Notes: generated from the sequence alone by a model not told the origin. Shown: positions 1 through 8,924, numbered from the stretch's first letter. The stretch: 64,000 nt of DNA from Microbaculum marinum (GCF_042646165.1 NZ_JBHRTC010000011.1); one strand, 5' to 3'. A program made the numbers and translations.

Positions 1-1284
1 GGCCATGGCGGCCGCCTCCACCGTCAGGGCGCAGAGGTCTTCCGGCTCCAGGTTGTGGACGTGGCTCTTGCCGCAGGCGCGCGCGATCGTCTGGCATTCG
101 AGCGTCAGCACGGCCAGGTAGTTGGCAAGCCTGCGTCCCGCCCGAACCGGATCGAGGCGCCTGGCGAGCTCCGGGTCCTGCGTGGTGATGCCGGCCGGAT
201 CGCGGCCCTCGTGCCAGTCGTCGTAGGCGCCGGCCGTGGTGCCGAGCTTGCGGTACTCCTCCTCCAGCTCAGGCGAGTTGTCGCCGAGTGCGATCAGCGC
301 GGAGGTGCCGATCGACACCGCGTCGGCGCCGAGCGCCAGCGCCTTGGCGACGTCGGCGCCGGTGCGGATGCCGCCGGAGACGATCAGCTGCACCTTGCGG
401 TGCAGGCCGAGATCCTGCAGCGCCTTCACGGCTGGCGGGATCGCGGCAAGGGTCGGGATGCCGACGTTCTCGATGAAAACCTCCTGGGTTGCCGCGGTGC
501 CTCCCTGCATGCCGTCGAGCACCACCACGTCGGCGCCGGACTTCACGGCCAGCGCCGTATCGTAATAGGGCCGCGAGGCACCGACCTTCACGTAGATCGG
601 CTTCTGCCAGTCGGTGATCTCGCGCAGCTCCTGGATCTTGATCTCCATGTCGTCCGGCCCGGTCCAGTCGGGGTGCCGGCAGGCCGAGCGCTGGTCGATG
701 CCCTGCGGCAGGGTGCGCATCTCGGCGACGCGCTCGGAGATCTTCTGGCCGAGCAGCATGCCGCCGCCGCCGGGCTTGGCGCCCTGGCCGACGACGATCT
801 CGATGGCGTCGGCCTTGCGCAGGTCGTCCGGGTTCATGCCGTAGCGCGAGGGCAGCAGCTGGTAGACCAGGATGTCGGAATGCCCGCGCTCCTCCGGCGT
901 CATGCCGCCGTCGCCGGTCGTCGTCGAAGTGCCCGCCGTCGAGGCGCCGCGTCCGAGCGCCTCCTTGGCCTGCGCCGACAGCGAGCCGAAGCTCATTCCG
1001 GCGATGGTGATCGGGATCTTCAGCTCGATCGGCTTCTTGGCGAAGCGCGAGCCGAGCACCACGTCGGTGCCGCAGCGCTCTCGGTAGCCCTCGAGCGGAT
1101 ACCGGCTCACCGACGCGCCCAGGAACAGCAGGTCGTCGAAGCTCGGGACCTTCCGCTTGGCGCCGCCGCCTCGGATGTCGTAGAGCCCGGTCGCCGCCGC
1201 CCGGCGGATCTCCGAGATCGCGTAGTCGTCGAAGCTCGCCGACTTGCGCGGCACGGTGCGGATGTTGTCTGGGCCTGTGTCCAT
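1..1284 (-). CDS. glxD: GlxD/MgsC-like FMN-binding glutamate synthase domain protein (partial, C-terminus off the left edge)
   Basis: The 428 visible residues start at the ATG at 1284. They match the FMN-binding synthase domain of glutamate synthase, carried as a stand-alone protein. Visible signatures are a GMSFGSLS segment, a GGGGMLLGQK glycine loop, the DGMQGGTAATQE segment and the VSGGIRTGADVAKALALGAD phosphate/FMN-binding stretch. In rhizobia this subunit works with GlxB (glutaminase) and GlxC (beta-helix). In methylotrophs the same trio (MgsABC) makes N-methylglutamate from methylamine and glutamate. The substrate here cannot be decided, because neither a GMA synthetase nor NMG dehydrogenase is visible. 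It lies 7 nt downstream of glxC in the same operon. Only a few C-terminal residues are likely missing. Confidence 0.9.
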   Translation of the reverse strand, partial: MDTGPDNIRTVPRKSASFDDYAISEIRRAAATGLYDIRGGGAKRKVPSFDDLLFLGASVSRYPLEGYRERCGTDVVLGSRFAKKPIELKIPITIAGMSFGSLSAQAKEALGRGASTAGTSTTTGDGGMTPEERGHSDILVYQLLPSRYGMNPDDLRKADAIEIVVGQGAKPGGGGMLLGQKISERVAEMRTLPQGIDQRSACRHPDWTGPDDMEIKIQELREITDWQKPIYVKVGASRPYYDTALAVKSGADVVVLDGMQGGTAATQEVFIENVGIPTLAAIPPAVKALQDLGLHRKVQLIVSGGIRTGADVAKALALGADAVSIGTSALIALGDNSPELEEEYRKLGTTAGAYDDWHEGRDPAGITTQDPELARRLDPVRAGRRLANYLAVLTLECQTIARACGKSHVHNLEPEDLCALTVEAAAMA

Positions 1285-1291
1285 CGGATCC

Positions 1292-1981
1292 TCAATAGGC
1301 ATCCACGTTGTCGACGTGGAAATTGTAGAGCGTGCGGGCCGAGCCGTAGCGGCGGAAGTCCGAGACGTCGACCTCGCCGCCGATGCCGGCTGCATCCAGC
1401 CGGGCCCGCAGCTTGGCCTTGTGGTGGTCGGTCATCTTTTTCTCGACGCAGTCGGCGCCGAGGCTCTTCGGTGTCCCGCGCACGTAGAGCCGGGCCTCGT
1501 AGATCGAATCGCCGAGCGATTCGCCGGCGTCGCCGAGCACGACCAGAGATCCCGCCTGGGCCATGAACGCCGACATGTGGCCGACCGACCCCTTTACCAC
1601 GATGTCGATGCCCTTCATCGAGATGCCGCAGCGCGCCGCCGCGTTGCCCTCGATGACGAGCAGGCCGCCGTGGCCGGTCGCGCCGGCCGCCTGGCTGGCG
1701 TCGCCGGTGACGCGGACCTCGCCGGACATCATGTTCTCGGCAAGACCCACGCCGGCATTGCCGTTGACCACGACTGTCGCGGTCTTGTTCATGCCGGCGC
1801 AGTAGTAGCCGACATGGCCTTCGATCGAGACGGTGACGGGCACCTCGAGACCCGCGGCGATGGCGTGGCCGCCGCGCGGATTGAGAACCGTCCAGGCGGT
1901 CTCGTTGGTGTCGCCGGCCAGATCGTGCAGCGCCTGGTTGAGGTCGCGGATGGTGGCGCTGGCGAGATCGACGGTCGGCAT
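1292..1981 (-). CDS. glxC: GlxC/MgsB-like GXGXG beta-helix subunit of a glutamate synthase-like complex
   Basis: A 229-residue protein built of GXGXG-type beta-helix repeats, as in the C-terminal domain of GltB. Runs such as GHVGYYCAGMNKTATVVVNGNAG, VTGDASQ and GSVGHMSAFMAQAGSLVVLGDAG show the repeat pattern. The domain is structural and positions the ammonia tunnel between the glutaminase and FMN domains, which here are separate proteins. The ATG at 1981 shares its A with the TGA of glxB, so translation is probably coupled. The gene sits between glxB and glxD in the order known from rhizobial glxBCD and methylotroph mgsABC. Confidence 0.88.
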   Translation of the reverse strand: MPTVDLASATIRDLNQALHDLAGDTNETAWTVLNPRGGHAIAAGLEVPVTVSIEGHVGYYCAGMNKTATVVVNGNAGVGLAENMMSGEVRVTGDASQAAGATGHGGLLVIEGNAAARCGISMKGIDIVVKGSVGHMSAFMAQAGSLVVLGDAGESLGDSIYEARLYVRGTPKSLGADCVEKKMTDHHKAKLRARLDAAGIGGEVDVSDFRRYGSARTLYNFHVDNVDAY

Positions 1982-2877
1982 CAGGCATGCTCCCAGAAAT
2001 ACGGACGGGCGGGCTCGGGCTCCCAGACGCGCGCCGCCGCGATGCCGGGGAGGGTCGCCAGGACGCGGAACTCGGAGCCGAACGCCACGTAGCTGTCCGT
2101 CTCCGCCATGACGGCGGGCTTGCAGGCGATCGGGTCGCGCAGCACGCCGAAGCCGCCTTCGGTGCCGACCACGAAGGTATAGAACCCGTCGAGGTCGGCG
2201 AGCGCGCCCTCCAGCGCCTCGCCGAGCCGCGCGCCCTTGCGCAGCCGCAGGGTCAGGTAGCCGGCGGCGACCTCGGTGTCGTTCTCCGTCTCGAACGCGA
2301 TCCCCTCCCGCTGCAGCGACCGGCGCAGCAGGTTGTGGTTCGACAGCGAGCCGTTGTGCACGAGGCACTGGTCGGCGCCGGTCGAGAAGGGATGGGCGCC
2401 GTCGGTGGTGACCGCCGATTCCGTCGCCATGCGGGTGTGGCCGATGGCGTGGGTGCCTGACATGGAGGAAAGCCCGAACCGCTCCGCGACGCGGTCCGGC
2501 CGGCCGACCTCCTTGTAGATCTCCACCCGCTTTCCATAGGAGACGACGTGGACCTCGGGGTGGGTCTGCGCCAACGCGGTGCGAACCGCATCGAGATCAC
2601 CTTCCGGGACGCTCAGCACGGCGTGCGTGTCGCGCACCTCGACCCTGACGTCGCCTGTCGCCACGGCGCCCAGCCGACCGGCGAGCGCATGAAAATCCGT
2701 GCCCGAGGTGCCGCGCAGGGTAAGCTTGACATGGCCCGGCGACCCGGCGCCGTAGACGGCGAAGCCGGCGCTGTCGGGACCGCGGTCGCACATCGTCGCG
2801 AGCATCGCCGTCGTCATGGCGCCGAGCTCCGGCTGCAACGCAGGATCCTTCAGAAACAGTCCGACGATTCCACACAT
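1981..2877 (-). CDS. glxB: GlxB/MgsA-like class II glutamine amidotransferase
   Basis: A 298-residue class II glutaminase (Ntn hydrolase). Cys2 of the mature N-terminus MCGIVGLF is the predicted nucleophile, released after removal of the initiator Met. CDRGPDSAGF, GHTRMATES, HPFS and HNGSLSNHN are the usual GATase-II blocks. It would release ammonia from glutamine for the GlxC/GlxD synthase. It is the first gene of a three-gene operon, and the start is preceded by an AGGGAG ribosome binding site. A weak TTGACC-like box lies upstream but no good -10, so I do not call a promoter. Confidence 0.9.
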   Translation of the reverse strand: MCGIVGLFLKDPALQPELGAMTTAMLATMCDRGPDSAGFAVYGAGSPGHVKLTLRGTSGTDFHALAGRLGAVATGDVRVEVRDTHAVLSVPEGDLDAVRTALAQTHPEVHVVSYGKRVEIYKEVGRPDRVAERFGLSSMSGTHAIGHTRMATESAVTTDGAHPFSTGADQCLVHNGSLSNHNLLRRSLQREGIAFETENDTEVAAGYLTLRLRKGARLGEALEGALADLDGFYTFVVGTEGGFGVLRDPIACKPAVMAETDSYVAFGSEFRVLATLPGIAAARVWEPEPARPYFWEHA

Positions 2878-3094
2878 GGTGATCTCCCTTGGCGCACTTT
2901 CGCCCAGACGTAGATCAATGCGGTCGGGTGGTCAATGAAGATAAATTTTTATTCCTCTCAGGAAAATGATACCGGGGGCTCCGGTGACCGGGAAGTGATA
3001 GGAGCCATCGCCCCGAGAGACGATATCCGATCGACTTGGAGCGACCGCGTCCTATGATATTAGGTGCAATGTTGAAGCCGATATGGGGCGTTGA

Positions 3095-3910
3095 ATGAAA
3101 CTCCTGCGGAACGGGTCCGACTTCGCCGCCTACCGGCTTGGCCGGCTCACCGTCGTGGCGCTCCGCGACGGATATGTCGACATGGCCCCGAGCCGGCTTC
3201 GCCGGGACGATGACCGGCCGTTCGGGCCGGACCTCCCGGAGCCGGTGAAGGCCGCTCTGGTCGAGGGACAGTTGCGGCTTTCCGTCAATGCCTTCCTGAT
3301 CGCCGGAAATGGCCGCCACATCCTGATCGATACCGGTGCCGCGAACGCCTGGGACCCGTCCATGGGCAGGCTTCCTGCAGCGCTTGCCGAAGCGGGTGTC
3401 GCGCCCGCGGACATCGACACCGTCGCCTTCACGCACACGCATCTCGACCACGTGAGCGGGCTCGTGGCTGCCGAGGGGACCGACATGTTCCCCAACCTCG
3501 AGCACCTTTATGTGCCTTTGAACGAACTGCCGCTGTTTCACCGAAAGGAGCGGCTGGCGCGGTTCCGGGAGCGCGCCGAAGGCTTCGACGGCGGCTTTGC
3601 CCTGAGCGACAACGTTACGGCGATCGCTGCGCACGGCCACGAGGTCGGGCACTCGGCCTTCGAGGTCAGCGACGCCGGCGAAACGCTGCTGGTCTGGGGC
3701 GACATCGTCCATGTCCCCTCTATCCAGTTCGCGCAGCCGGAACTCACCTGGGAACTGGATGCCGATCAGGCACAGGCCCGCGCCTCGCGCGAGACCCTTC
3801 TCCGGCGCGCAACGGAGAACGGAACCTTTGTCGCCGGCGCGCACCTGGATTTCCCCGGCGTCGGCCGCGTCGCGACATCCGGGAACGGCTATCGCTTCAT
3901 CCCCCTTTGA
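3095..3910 (+). CDS. MBL-fold metallo-hydrolase
   Basis: A 271-residue metallo-beta-lactamase-fold protein. The HTHLDH metal motif lies near residue 113, followed by a GHEVGHS histidine segment and a WGDIVH segment that probably supplies further metal ligands. No signal peptide is seen, so it is probably cytosolic. It resembles the lactonase/hydrolase branch of the family (MBL proteins of 260-290 residues), but the substrate cannot be read from the sequence. It is transcribed divergently from glxB and stands alone. Its ribosome binding site is weak. Confidence 0.85.
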   Translation: MKLLRNGSDFAAYRLGRLTVVALRDGYVDMAPSRLRRDDDRPFGPDLPEPVKAALVEGQLRLSVNAFLIAGNGRHILIDTGAANAWDPSMGRLPAALAEAGVAPADIDTVAFTHTHLDHVSGLVAAEGTDMFPNLEHLYVPLNELPLFHRKERLARFRERAEGFDGGFALSDNVTAIAAHGHEVGHSAFEVSDAGETLLVWGDIVHVPSIQFAQPELTWELDADQAQARASRETLLRRATENGTFVAGAHLDFPGVGRVATSGNGYRFIPL

Positions 3911-4106
3911 GGCTGGGCACGGCAGCGCCGATGCCGTACGCGCGCGCGGCGCACGGTGCCTTGAGAGCATTGGGCTGCTCTCGAGCAGATAGGGGTCAGC
4001 TTGAACGGCAGAATGGCAGGGGGCATAGTCGGGTCGGAGTGACCGGACGAGCCCTTCCACAGGCACGTTCGCGATTTCCCACTCAAAATTCCCAAGGAGA
4101 CCAAAA

Positions 4107-4598
4107 ATGAATTTTATCGGGAGCGCCCGCTTCGGGCTTTCGGCAGCGATTGGTGGCCTGGCGATGATTGCGGCATCGGCGTCGATGGCCAGTGCGGAAA
4201 CGGTGGAGTATCGCGGCGTCGCCAAGCTGTACAAGTTTTCCCAGGCGTGCCTGGAAGATGGATACAAGAGCACGGAGAAGGCGAATTTTCGCTATCGGCC
4301 GCCGAATGTCGGGGACAACGGGCCGGCAACCCGATTCGCATTCCACTTCAGCTACTGGGCAACCGGCTTCATCAAGATGGACGGCGATATCGGCGACAGT
4401 TTCGTCCCGGTCATCGGCCAGGGCTTCAGCACCAACTACAGCGACTACGGATATCAGCCGGAAGTCCGCTTTACCCAGCACGCGCCGTCCAAGGTCAAGC
4501 CGAAGAGCAAGCGGGTGAAACTCAGGGGCGACATTCAGGGCTTCAGCTACCTGCCCGACTGCAGCGTCAAGTTCAGGGTCAACGCCAAGCGCAGGTAA
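4107..4598 (+). CDS. Small secreted protein of unknown function
   Basis: 163 residues with a classical signal peptide: a hydrophobic stretch at residues 8-28 ending ASMASAE, with cleavage probably after the second alanine-serine-alanine. The mature part is rich in Tyr, Phe and Lys and has two cysteines (SQACLED, LPDCSV) that could form a disulfide. A strong AAGGAG site precedes the ATG. I do not recognise the family. The protein is probably periplasmic. A possible unrelated 33-codon frame follows (see rejected items). Confidence 0.7.
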   Translation: MNFIGSARFGLSAAIGGLAMIAASASMASAETVEYRGVAKLYKFSQACLEDGYKSTEKANFRYRPPNVGDNGPATRFAFHFSYWATGFIKMDGDIGDSFVPVIGQGFSTNYSDYGYQPEVRFTQHAPSKVKPKSKRVKLRGDIQGFSYLPDCSVKFRVNAKRR

Positions 4599-4926
4599 GT
4601 CCCCTTCAGTGGCGGGCGCCGCGCGGGAGCTTCGCAGGACCGTGATGGCGCGCATCGACCGGAACGACGTGTCGAAGGCGTCCGTGACCCTGGTGTTCGG
4701 GACGCTCCGCGAGAAGGTGGACCTGCCCACGCGGCCGGCGGAGTAGCCGGCATCAGCCACCGACGGCCGGGTTTTGCGGCCGGCCGCCGGCGGCAATCCC
4801 CGGCTGCGCCTGATCGACCGTAGGACGCCGGCGGACAAGACGGGAGGTACCGTCGACCCCGTCGCCTCCACCCCCAAATGCCTCGATTCCCTCCGATCCG
4901 GACGCACGCCGACCCTCTACGCGCGG

Positions 4927-4952
4927 GGAACCATCCAACCCCTGCCGACGTT
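4927..4952 (+). promoter_or_regulatory. EcfG-type (general stress sigma factor) promoter
   Basis: GGAAC at 4927-4931 and CGTT at 4949-4952 are separated by 17 nt, matching the GGAAC-N16/17-CGTT consensus of alphaproteobacterial EcfG sigma factors. Only 7 nt separate CGTT from the ATG at 4960, so the transcript would start at or next to the start codon. This also argues against any start upstream of the promoter. Confidence 0.6.
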
Positions 4953-4959
4953 CAGAGGC

Positions 4960-5484
4960 ATGTTCTTCTTCAACGCTCGCGACGAACTGGCGACGCCGCC
5001 GATCCGGCCCGACGGCCTCCAGATCGACGAGCGTCCGCGGCTGCAGAAGGTGTTCTGGCGCGTCGAGAGGGTGTCCTGGATCCTGTTTCTGCTGGCCGTG
5101 CTCGCCGCTGTCGCCGGTCTCACGGGCGCCGGGGGCTATCTGTCGCGACAGGTCCTGGAACTCGGTGACGCGCAGGTCGACCTGCCGCGGATCAGCCGTT
5201 GGCAGACGGCGGAGACGATGACGCTGACGATCCCGGGAACCGAAAAGCGGCATGTGCTGCGTGTCAGCAATTCCTTTGCGGAGCATTTCGCCATCGAGCA
5301 GATCGTGCCCGAGCCGAGGCGCAGTTCGGTGGCGGACGGCGCGATTGAGTTCGAGTTCGCTGCCGAGGGTCCCGGGGCGCACTTCATCGCCTTCGGGCTT
5401 CGTCCCACCCGCCCCGGCACGGCCAGTTTCGACATCGCCGTGGACGGAATTTCAGGCCGCGCGGGAGCGACTATTCTTCCCTAG
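4960..5484 (+). CDS. Membrane-anchored protein paired with DUF421
   Basis: 174 residues with one transmembrane helix (about residues 42-62, WILFLLAVLAAVAG) and a C-terminal periplasmic beta-rich domain. The frame is open upstream to 4774, but the ATG at 4960 is preferred: an AGAGG site is adjacent and an EcfG-type promoter ends 7 nt before it. The gene is 8 nt upstream of a DUF421 gene and surely co-transcribed with it. I do not know a function. The context suggests a stress-induced envelope pair. Confidence 0.72.
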   Translation: MFFFNARDELATPPIRPDGLQIDERPRLQKVFWRVERVSWILFLLAVLAAVAGLTGAGGYLSRQVLELGDAQVDLPRISRWQTAETMTLTIPGTEKRHVLRVSNSFAEHFAIEQIVPEPRRSSVADGAIEFEFAAEGPGAHFIAFGLRPTRPGTASFDIAVDGISGRAGATILP

Positions 5485-5492
5485 GAGGTAAC

Positions 5493-5948
5493 ATGGACGC
5501 CGTCATTCGCGGTCTAGCGGTTTATGCGGTCCTTCTGGTGGTGACGCGTCTGTCCGGCCGCCGCTCGATCGGCGAAATGACCGCATTCGACTTCGTGCTG
5601 CTGCTCATCATCGCGGAGACGACGCAGCAGGCGCTTCTCGGAGACGACTTCTCCATCACCAACAGCGCCGTTCTCATCCTCACCCTGTTCGTGACCGATA
5701 TCCTTCTCTCCTACGTCAAGCAGTATTCGGTCGCGGCCGCCACGTTCCTGGACGGGAGCCCGACGGTCCTGATCTGCGAGGGTTCGCCCGATCCCCGTGC
5801 ATTCAAGCGGGCTCGCGTCAGCCTGACCGATGTCATGAACGTGGCGCGGGAGAAGCACGGTCTCCGACGCCTGGATGAAATAGATTTCGCGGTTCTAGAA
5901 GCGAGCGGGAGTATCAGCGTCATCCCCGTGCGCACGAAGCAGGACTAG
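5493..5948 (+). CDS. DUF421 (YetF-like) membrane protein
   Basis: 151 residues of the DUF421/YetF family: three hydrophobic helices in the first 75 residues, with the conserved LSGRRSIGEMTAFDF segment, then a soluble alpha/beta domain (residues 80-151). This is the short, single-domain form of the family. The AGGAGG ribosome binding site is strong. Family members occur in stress and spore-envelope contexts but no biochemical role is settled. The likely EcfG-dependent promoter in front of the preceding gene suggests stress induction here. Confidence 0.88.
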   Translation: MDAVIRGLAVYAVLLVVTRLSGRRSIGEMTAFDFVLLLIIAETTQQALLGDDFSITNSAVLILTLFVTDILLSYVKQYSVAAATFLDGSPTVLICEGSPDPRAFKRARVSLTDVMNVAREKHGLRRLDEIDFAVLEASGSISVIPVRTKQD

Positions 5949-6062
5949 ATCGGCGTTTGCCCAACCCGCAGGTCAAACCGCGCCCCGTGATTGGGAGATG
6001 TTCACTACGCCGCCCGAACGAGATCCGAGTGGCGTAGGGCATCTTCAAGGCGGCAGCACCTG

Positions 6063-6572
6063 TCAACGTTTCGCTGCGACCTCCGGCGACTGCTCCCGGA
6101 GCAGATACTGGCTGGTCAGGTCCGGCAGGTGGTCCTCGAGCCAGTCTGCCATCGCCCGCTCTTCTTCGAGGATCTCCTCGCAGACCTGCTTGGTATCATG
6201 GTCCCCGGCTTCTTCGGCCGCCGCGATCAGGATTTCGTAGGAGGCGATCTCCATGTTCTCGAAGGCGTAGCCGGCAATGGCGCCCTTCATCACCTCGTCG
6301 CTGACGAAGAGGCCGCTCAGCGCCTGGCCCATCGCCAGCAGCTTGCCGCCGGCGTCCTTCACCGTCGAAGTGGATCCGCCGCGTTTCTCGATGCATCCGC
6401 GTATGCGGTCGGCCTGATTCTGCGTTTCCCCGATGTGCTGCTCGATCCGTGCCCTCAGGTCCGGATAGTGTTCGAGCCGGCTGGTCATTCCCTTCAACAT
6501 CGTCTCGGCCTGCTGCTCGGCGGCATGGGCATCACGCAGCCAATCCATCAATGTCTCGTCGACACTGGTCAT
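6063..6572 (-). CDS. YciE/YciF-type ferritin-like stress protein (DUF892), first of two
   Basis: 169 residues of the YciE/YciF family, predicted four-helix ferritin-like bundles with a di-metal site. Candidate metal ligands are in AEQQAETML, IEQHIGETQ, ENMEIASYE and EEILEEERA. The start at 6572 follows an AGGAGA site. The gene lies 151 nt downstream of a second YciF-like gene with a hairpin between them. Such proteins are induced by osmotic and general stress in enterobacteria and alphaproteobacteria, but their enzymatic role is unproven. Confidence 0.85.
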   Translation of the reverse strand: MTSVDETLMDWLRDAHAAEQQAETMLKGMTSRLEHYPDLRARIEQHIGETQNQADRIRGCIEKRGGSTSTVKDAGGKLLAMGQALSGLFVSDEVMKGAIAGYAFENMEIASYEILIAAAEEAGDHDTKQVCEEILEEERAMADWLEDHLPDLTSQYLLREQSPEVAAKR

Positions 6573-6692
6573 CTCGGACTCTCCTGTTTGCATTGCGATG
6601 CGGACGTTGGTCGCGAGCCCCGCTTCCCGCCACGGCGTTCTAGACGGCGCATGGCGGGCGCGGGTTTCGGCCAGATATTCGAGAAAGAGACG

Positions 6693-6714
6693 ATCCGGGA
6701 ATCGCTTCCCGGAT
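6693..6714 (-). terminator. Hairpin downstream of the yciF-like gene
   Basis: A perfect 9-bp stem (ATCCGGGAA/TTCCCGGAT) with a 4-nt loop begins 9 nt after the stop codon of the 6724-7230 gene. On the transcribed strand it is followed by a CT-rich stretch (cgtctctttctc) rather than a clean T-run. It is a probable, perhaps leaky, terminator that would lower expression of the second gene. Confidence 0.5.
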
Positions 6715-6723
6715 TGACCGCAA

Positions 6724-7230
6724 TCAGGCGGCCTTTTTCGCCTTTGCCCGCTCGTTCGCCGAAGCATCGGCGAGCTTGGTGAGGTCGCTGTCGGTCTTCG
6801 ACTCTTCCTGCAGGGTTGCGTCGAGCAGGTCGGCAGCCTCGGTCATCCCGAGTTCCTTCGCCCAGCGCTTCAAGGTTCCGTAGCGGGTGATCTCGTAGTG
6901 CTCGACTGCTTGGGCAGCCGAGATCAGGCCGGCGTCGAGGGCGGCGGTACCCTTGAACTCGTCCATTATCTCCTCGCCTTCGGAGATGATGCCTTCGATC
7001 GCGTCGCAGGTCTTGCCCTGGGCGCGCTTGCCCATGGTCTCGAACACCTGCTGCAACCGTTCGACGTGACCTTCGGTTTCCTGCGCATGCTTGTCGAACG
7101 CAGCCTTGAGCTTGTCCGACTGGGCGGCGCGCTTCATCTTCGGGAGCGCCTTCAGGATCTTGCGTTCCGCGTAGTAGATGTCCTTGAGTGTGTCGTGGAA
7201 GAGGTCTTCCAGCGTCTTTTCCTTGGCCAT
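6724..7230 (-). CDS. YciF-type ferritin-like stress protein (DUF892)
   Basis: 168 residues of the YciF/DUF892 family. The family helices are visible as LFHDTLKDIYYAERKILKAL, HAQETEGHVERL, AVEHYEITRYGTL and LDATLQEESKTDSDL, with carboxylate and histidine residues suited to a di-iron site. The C-terminus is Lys/Ala-rich. The ATG at 7230 follows an AAGGA site. A near-perfect EcfG-type promoter lies about 55 nt upstream, so the gene is probably part of the general stress regulon, followed by the related gene at 6063-6572. Confidence 0.9.
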   Translation of the reverse strand: MAKEKTLEDLFHDTLKDIYYAERKILKALPKMKRAAQSDKLKAAFDKHAQETEGHVERLQQVFETMGKRAQGKTCDAIEGIISEGEEIMDEFKGTAALDAGLISAAQAVEHYEITRYGTLKRWAKELGMTEAADLLDATLQEESKTDSDLTKLADASANERAKAKKAA

Positions 7231-7284
7231 GGTGTATCCTTCTCTAGTAGCCGTCCAATGGAGCGGACGTAATCGAGTGGATTC

Positions 7285-7309
7285 AACGCAGCGACGGCCT
7301 CGCTGTTCC
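7285..7309 (-). promoter_or_regulatory. EcfG-type promoter of the yciF-like gene
   Basis: Reading the minus strand, GGAAC (7309-7305), 16 nt, then CGTT (7288-7285) exactly match the EcfG consensus. The predicted 5' UTR is about 47 nt, which leaves room for the visible ribosome binding site. Confidence 0.65.
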
Positions 7310-7428
7310 TCGTGACGCGCGATTTCTCGGCTTCCTCTGAAGAAGGGGGCGCAGTCATGGACGAGCGGGAGCCCGGGGCTCGGTGGGGAAAACGCGAAGA
7401 GGACAGGTTCGGCAGCCGCGATCGGGAG

Positions 7429-7454
7429 ACGAGGCCCCGATCGGGGTGCCTCGT
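7429..7454 (-). terminator. Strong hairpin downstream of the diguanylate cyclase gene
   Basis: ACGAGG/CCTCGT arms enclose a self-complementary CCCCGATCGGGG core, 31 nt beyond the stop codon of the 7485-8663 gene. There is no T-run, so the terminator role is an inference from position. Confidence 0.35.
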
Positions 7455-7484
7455 GCGGTATCGGCGACGCCGGTCCGCTGGTTG

Positions 7485-8663
7485 CTATGAGGCCGCGCCC
7501 AGGAGCTGGGGCCGCTGTTCGGTGTCGTCCAGGACCACGCAATCGCGGCCGTTCAGCTTGGCTCGATAGAGAGCGGCGTCTGCCATCTCCATCGCCTCTG
7601 CCAGCGGCCTCCTCCTGACGACGACGGCAACGCCCGCACTCAGGGTGGCCTTGACCTCGAAACCGTTCACGCGGCGAGCCGAGCTGGAGAATTCGCTCCG
7701 TATCCTTTCGGCGATAACCAGCGCCTGCCGGCCGTGGGTGCCGGGAAGCAGCACCGCGAATTCCTCCCCGCCGATCCGGCCGATGATGTCGAGAGGTCTC
7801 AGCGTTTGCTGGGCCGCGTCTGCGAACACCTGCAAGACCGCATCGCCGACGCCGTGGCCGAACGTGTCGTTGACCGCCTTGAACCGGTCCAGATCGATGG
7901 CAATCAGGCTGCAGGGCAGGGAATCGCGCGTTTGATGCGCGAGTGTTCTGGTGCACGAGGCAAGGAACGCACGTCGGTTCGGCAAACCGGTAAGCGGGTC
8001 CGTCATCGCCTCGAGGCGGTGCCGTGCCTCGCCCCGTTCCTTGAGCAGGGCGACCATGAACAGCGCCGATCCGATGAGGTAGATCATGGATTCGATGTAG
8101 ATCAGCCCATACCATTTCGAGAACGAGGGGATACCGGAAGGCAGCGCGGCGTCCAGCAGATCCTCCGTAAGCCCCACGGTGATCATCAACGCGTGGAGCA
8201 GCAGAACGGCTGTCATGGGAATACGCGCGATCAGGTATTCGCCCCGCCCGCGCCACATGTACCCCGCGGCAGCGAAGAAGGCTCCGGCCACGATAGCGAG
8301 CTGGATGACCCGAATGAGCGCGAGCTCTGCTCCGCCGGCCCGCAAGGCGAACAACACGGCAACGCCGGAGGCCGCGCAAAGCGATACGGCAAGCCGGCTC
8401 TCCCGATGCTCGAAGGCCATCACCGCGGACAGTGCCAGGAAAGCCGCGAGCACGAACGCCGGCTGCGCCAGGAACGTCAGGAATGGCTGCTGTGCCCCGA
8501 ACGCCAGCAGAAGCACCGCCCCGGCCGTGAGCAGGTGGGACGCTCCGAGAAGGAGCGCCGCGCGGCCGCCCCTGAACTGGAGCCATGCCAGGGCGAGCAG
8601 AAGCCCGGTCACGAGCGCGACCAGAGCGCCAGCTGCTGTCAGGGTGGATAGATCCAGGGTCAT
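7485..8663 (-). CDS. Membrane-bound diguanylate cyclase (GGDEF)
   Basis: 392 residues. The first ~205 residues form about six to seven hydrophobic helices (a 7TM-like sensor region), followed by a GGDEF domain with DPLTGLPNRRAF, DLDRFKAVNDTFGHGVGD and an intact RIGGEEFAVLLP active site. An RPLD inhibitory I-site lies five residues before GGEEF. The protein should therefore make c-di-GMP with product inhibition. No EAL domain is present. It stands alone between the yciF-like genes and tRNA-Pro, and the signal sensed is unknown. Confidence 0.92.
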   Translation of the reverse strand: MTLDLSTLTAAGALVALVTGLLLALAWLQFRGGRAALLLGASHLLTAGAVLLLAFGAQQPFLTFLAQPAFVLAAFLALSAVMAFEHRESRLAVSLCAASGVAVLFALRAGGAELALIRVIQLAIVAGAFFAAAGYMWRGRGEYLIARIPMTAVLLLHALMITVGLTEDLLDAALPSGIPSFSKWYGLIYIESMIYLIGSALFMVALLKERGEARHRLEAMTDPLTGLPNRRAFLASCTRTLAHQTRDSLPCSLIAIDLDRFKAVNDTFGHGVGDAVLQVFADAAQQTLRPLDIIGRIGGEEFAVLLPGTHGRQALVIAERIRSEFSSSARRVNGFEVKATLSAGVAVVVRRRPLAEAMEMADAALYRAKLNGRDCVVLDDTEQRPQLLGAAS

Positions 8664-8777
8664 CTGCTCGGCGCTCCCGGTCCGCCCCGTTGCGGTCGCA
8701 AGCGCAGCCGGTCAAGTCGATCGCTGTTCGCGCGATTATCGCACAAACGTCCGCACACTGCACGTGACTGCGCATGC

Positions 8778-8804
8778 GGTGTTTGCGGCCGGACCGCAAA
8801 CGCC
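8778..8804. other. Inverted repeat upstream of the diguanylate cyclase gene
   Basis: GTTTGCGG (8781-8788) and CCGCAAAC (8794-8801) form a perfect 8-bp stem with a 5-nt loop, extendable to 11 bp with one G.U pair. It lies between tRNA-Pro and the GGDEF gene, both on the minus strand. It may terminate the tRNA transcript or serve as an operator. No T-run is present. Confidence 0.35.
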
Positions 8805-8924
8805 AACCCGCAGAGCGGAGCATTTCCCCGCCAGGTCGATCCGACGGTCCGCAATCCCTGCGTGGGCGCCGGCGGCGGCCTCGCCGAAGCGACGACGCCA
8901 TTGTGTGCAACATATTGAAATAAT

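Noticed and set aside
4645..4746. 33-codon frame beginning MARIDRNDVSKASV
   Set aside because: Codon use is reasonable, but there is no ribosome binding site and no recognisable family. It could be a remnant or chance frame.
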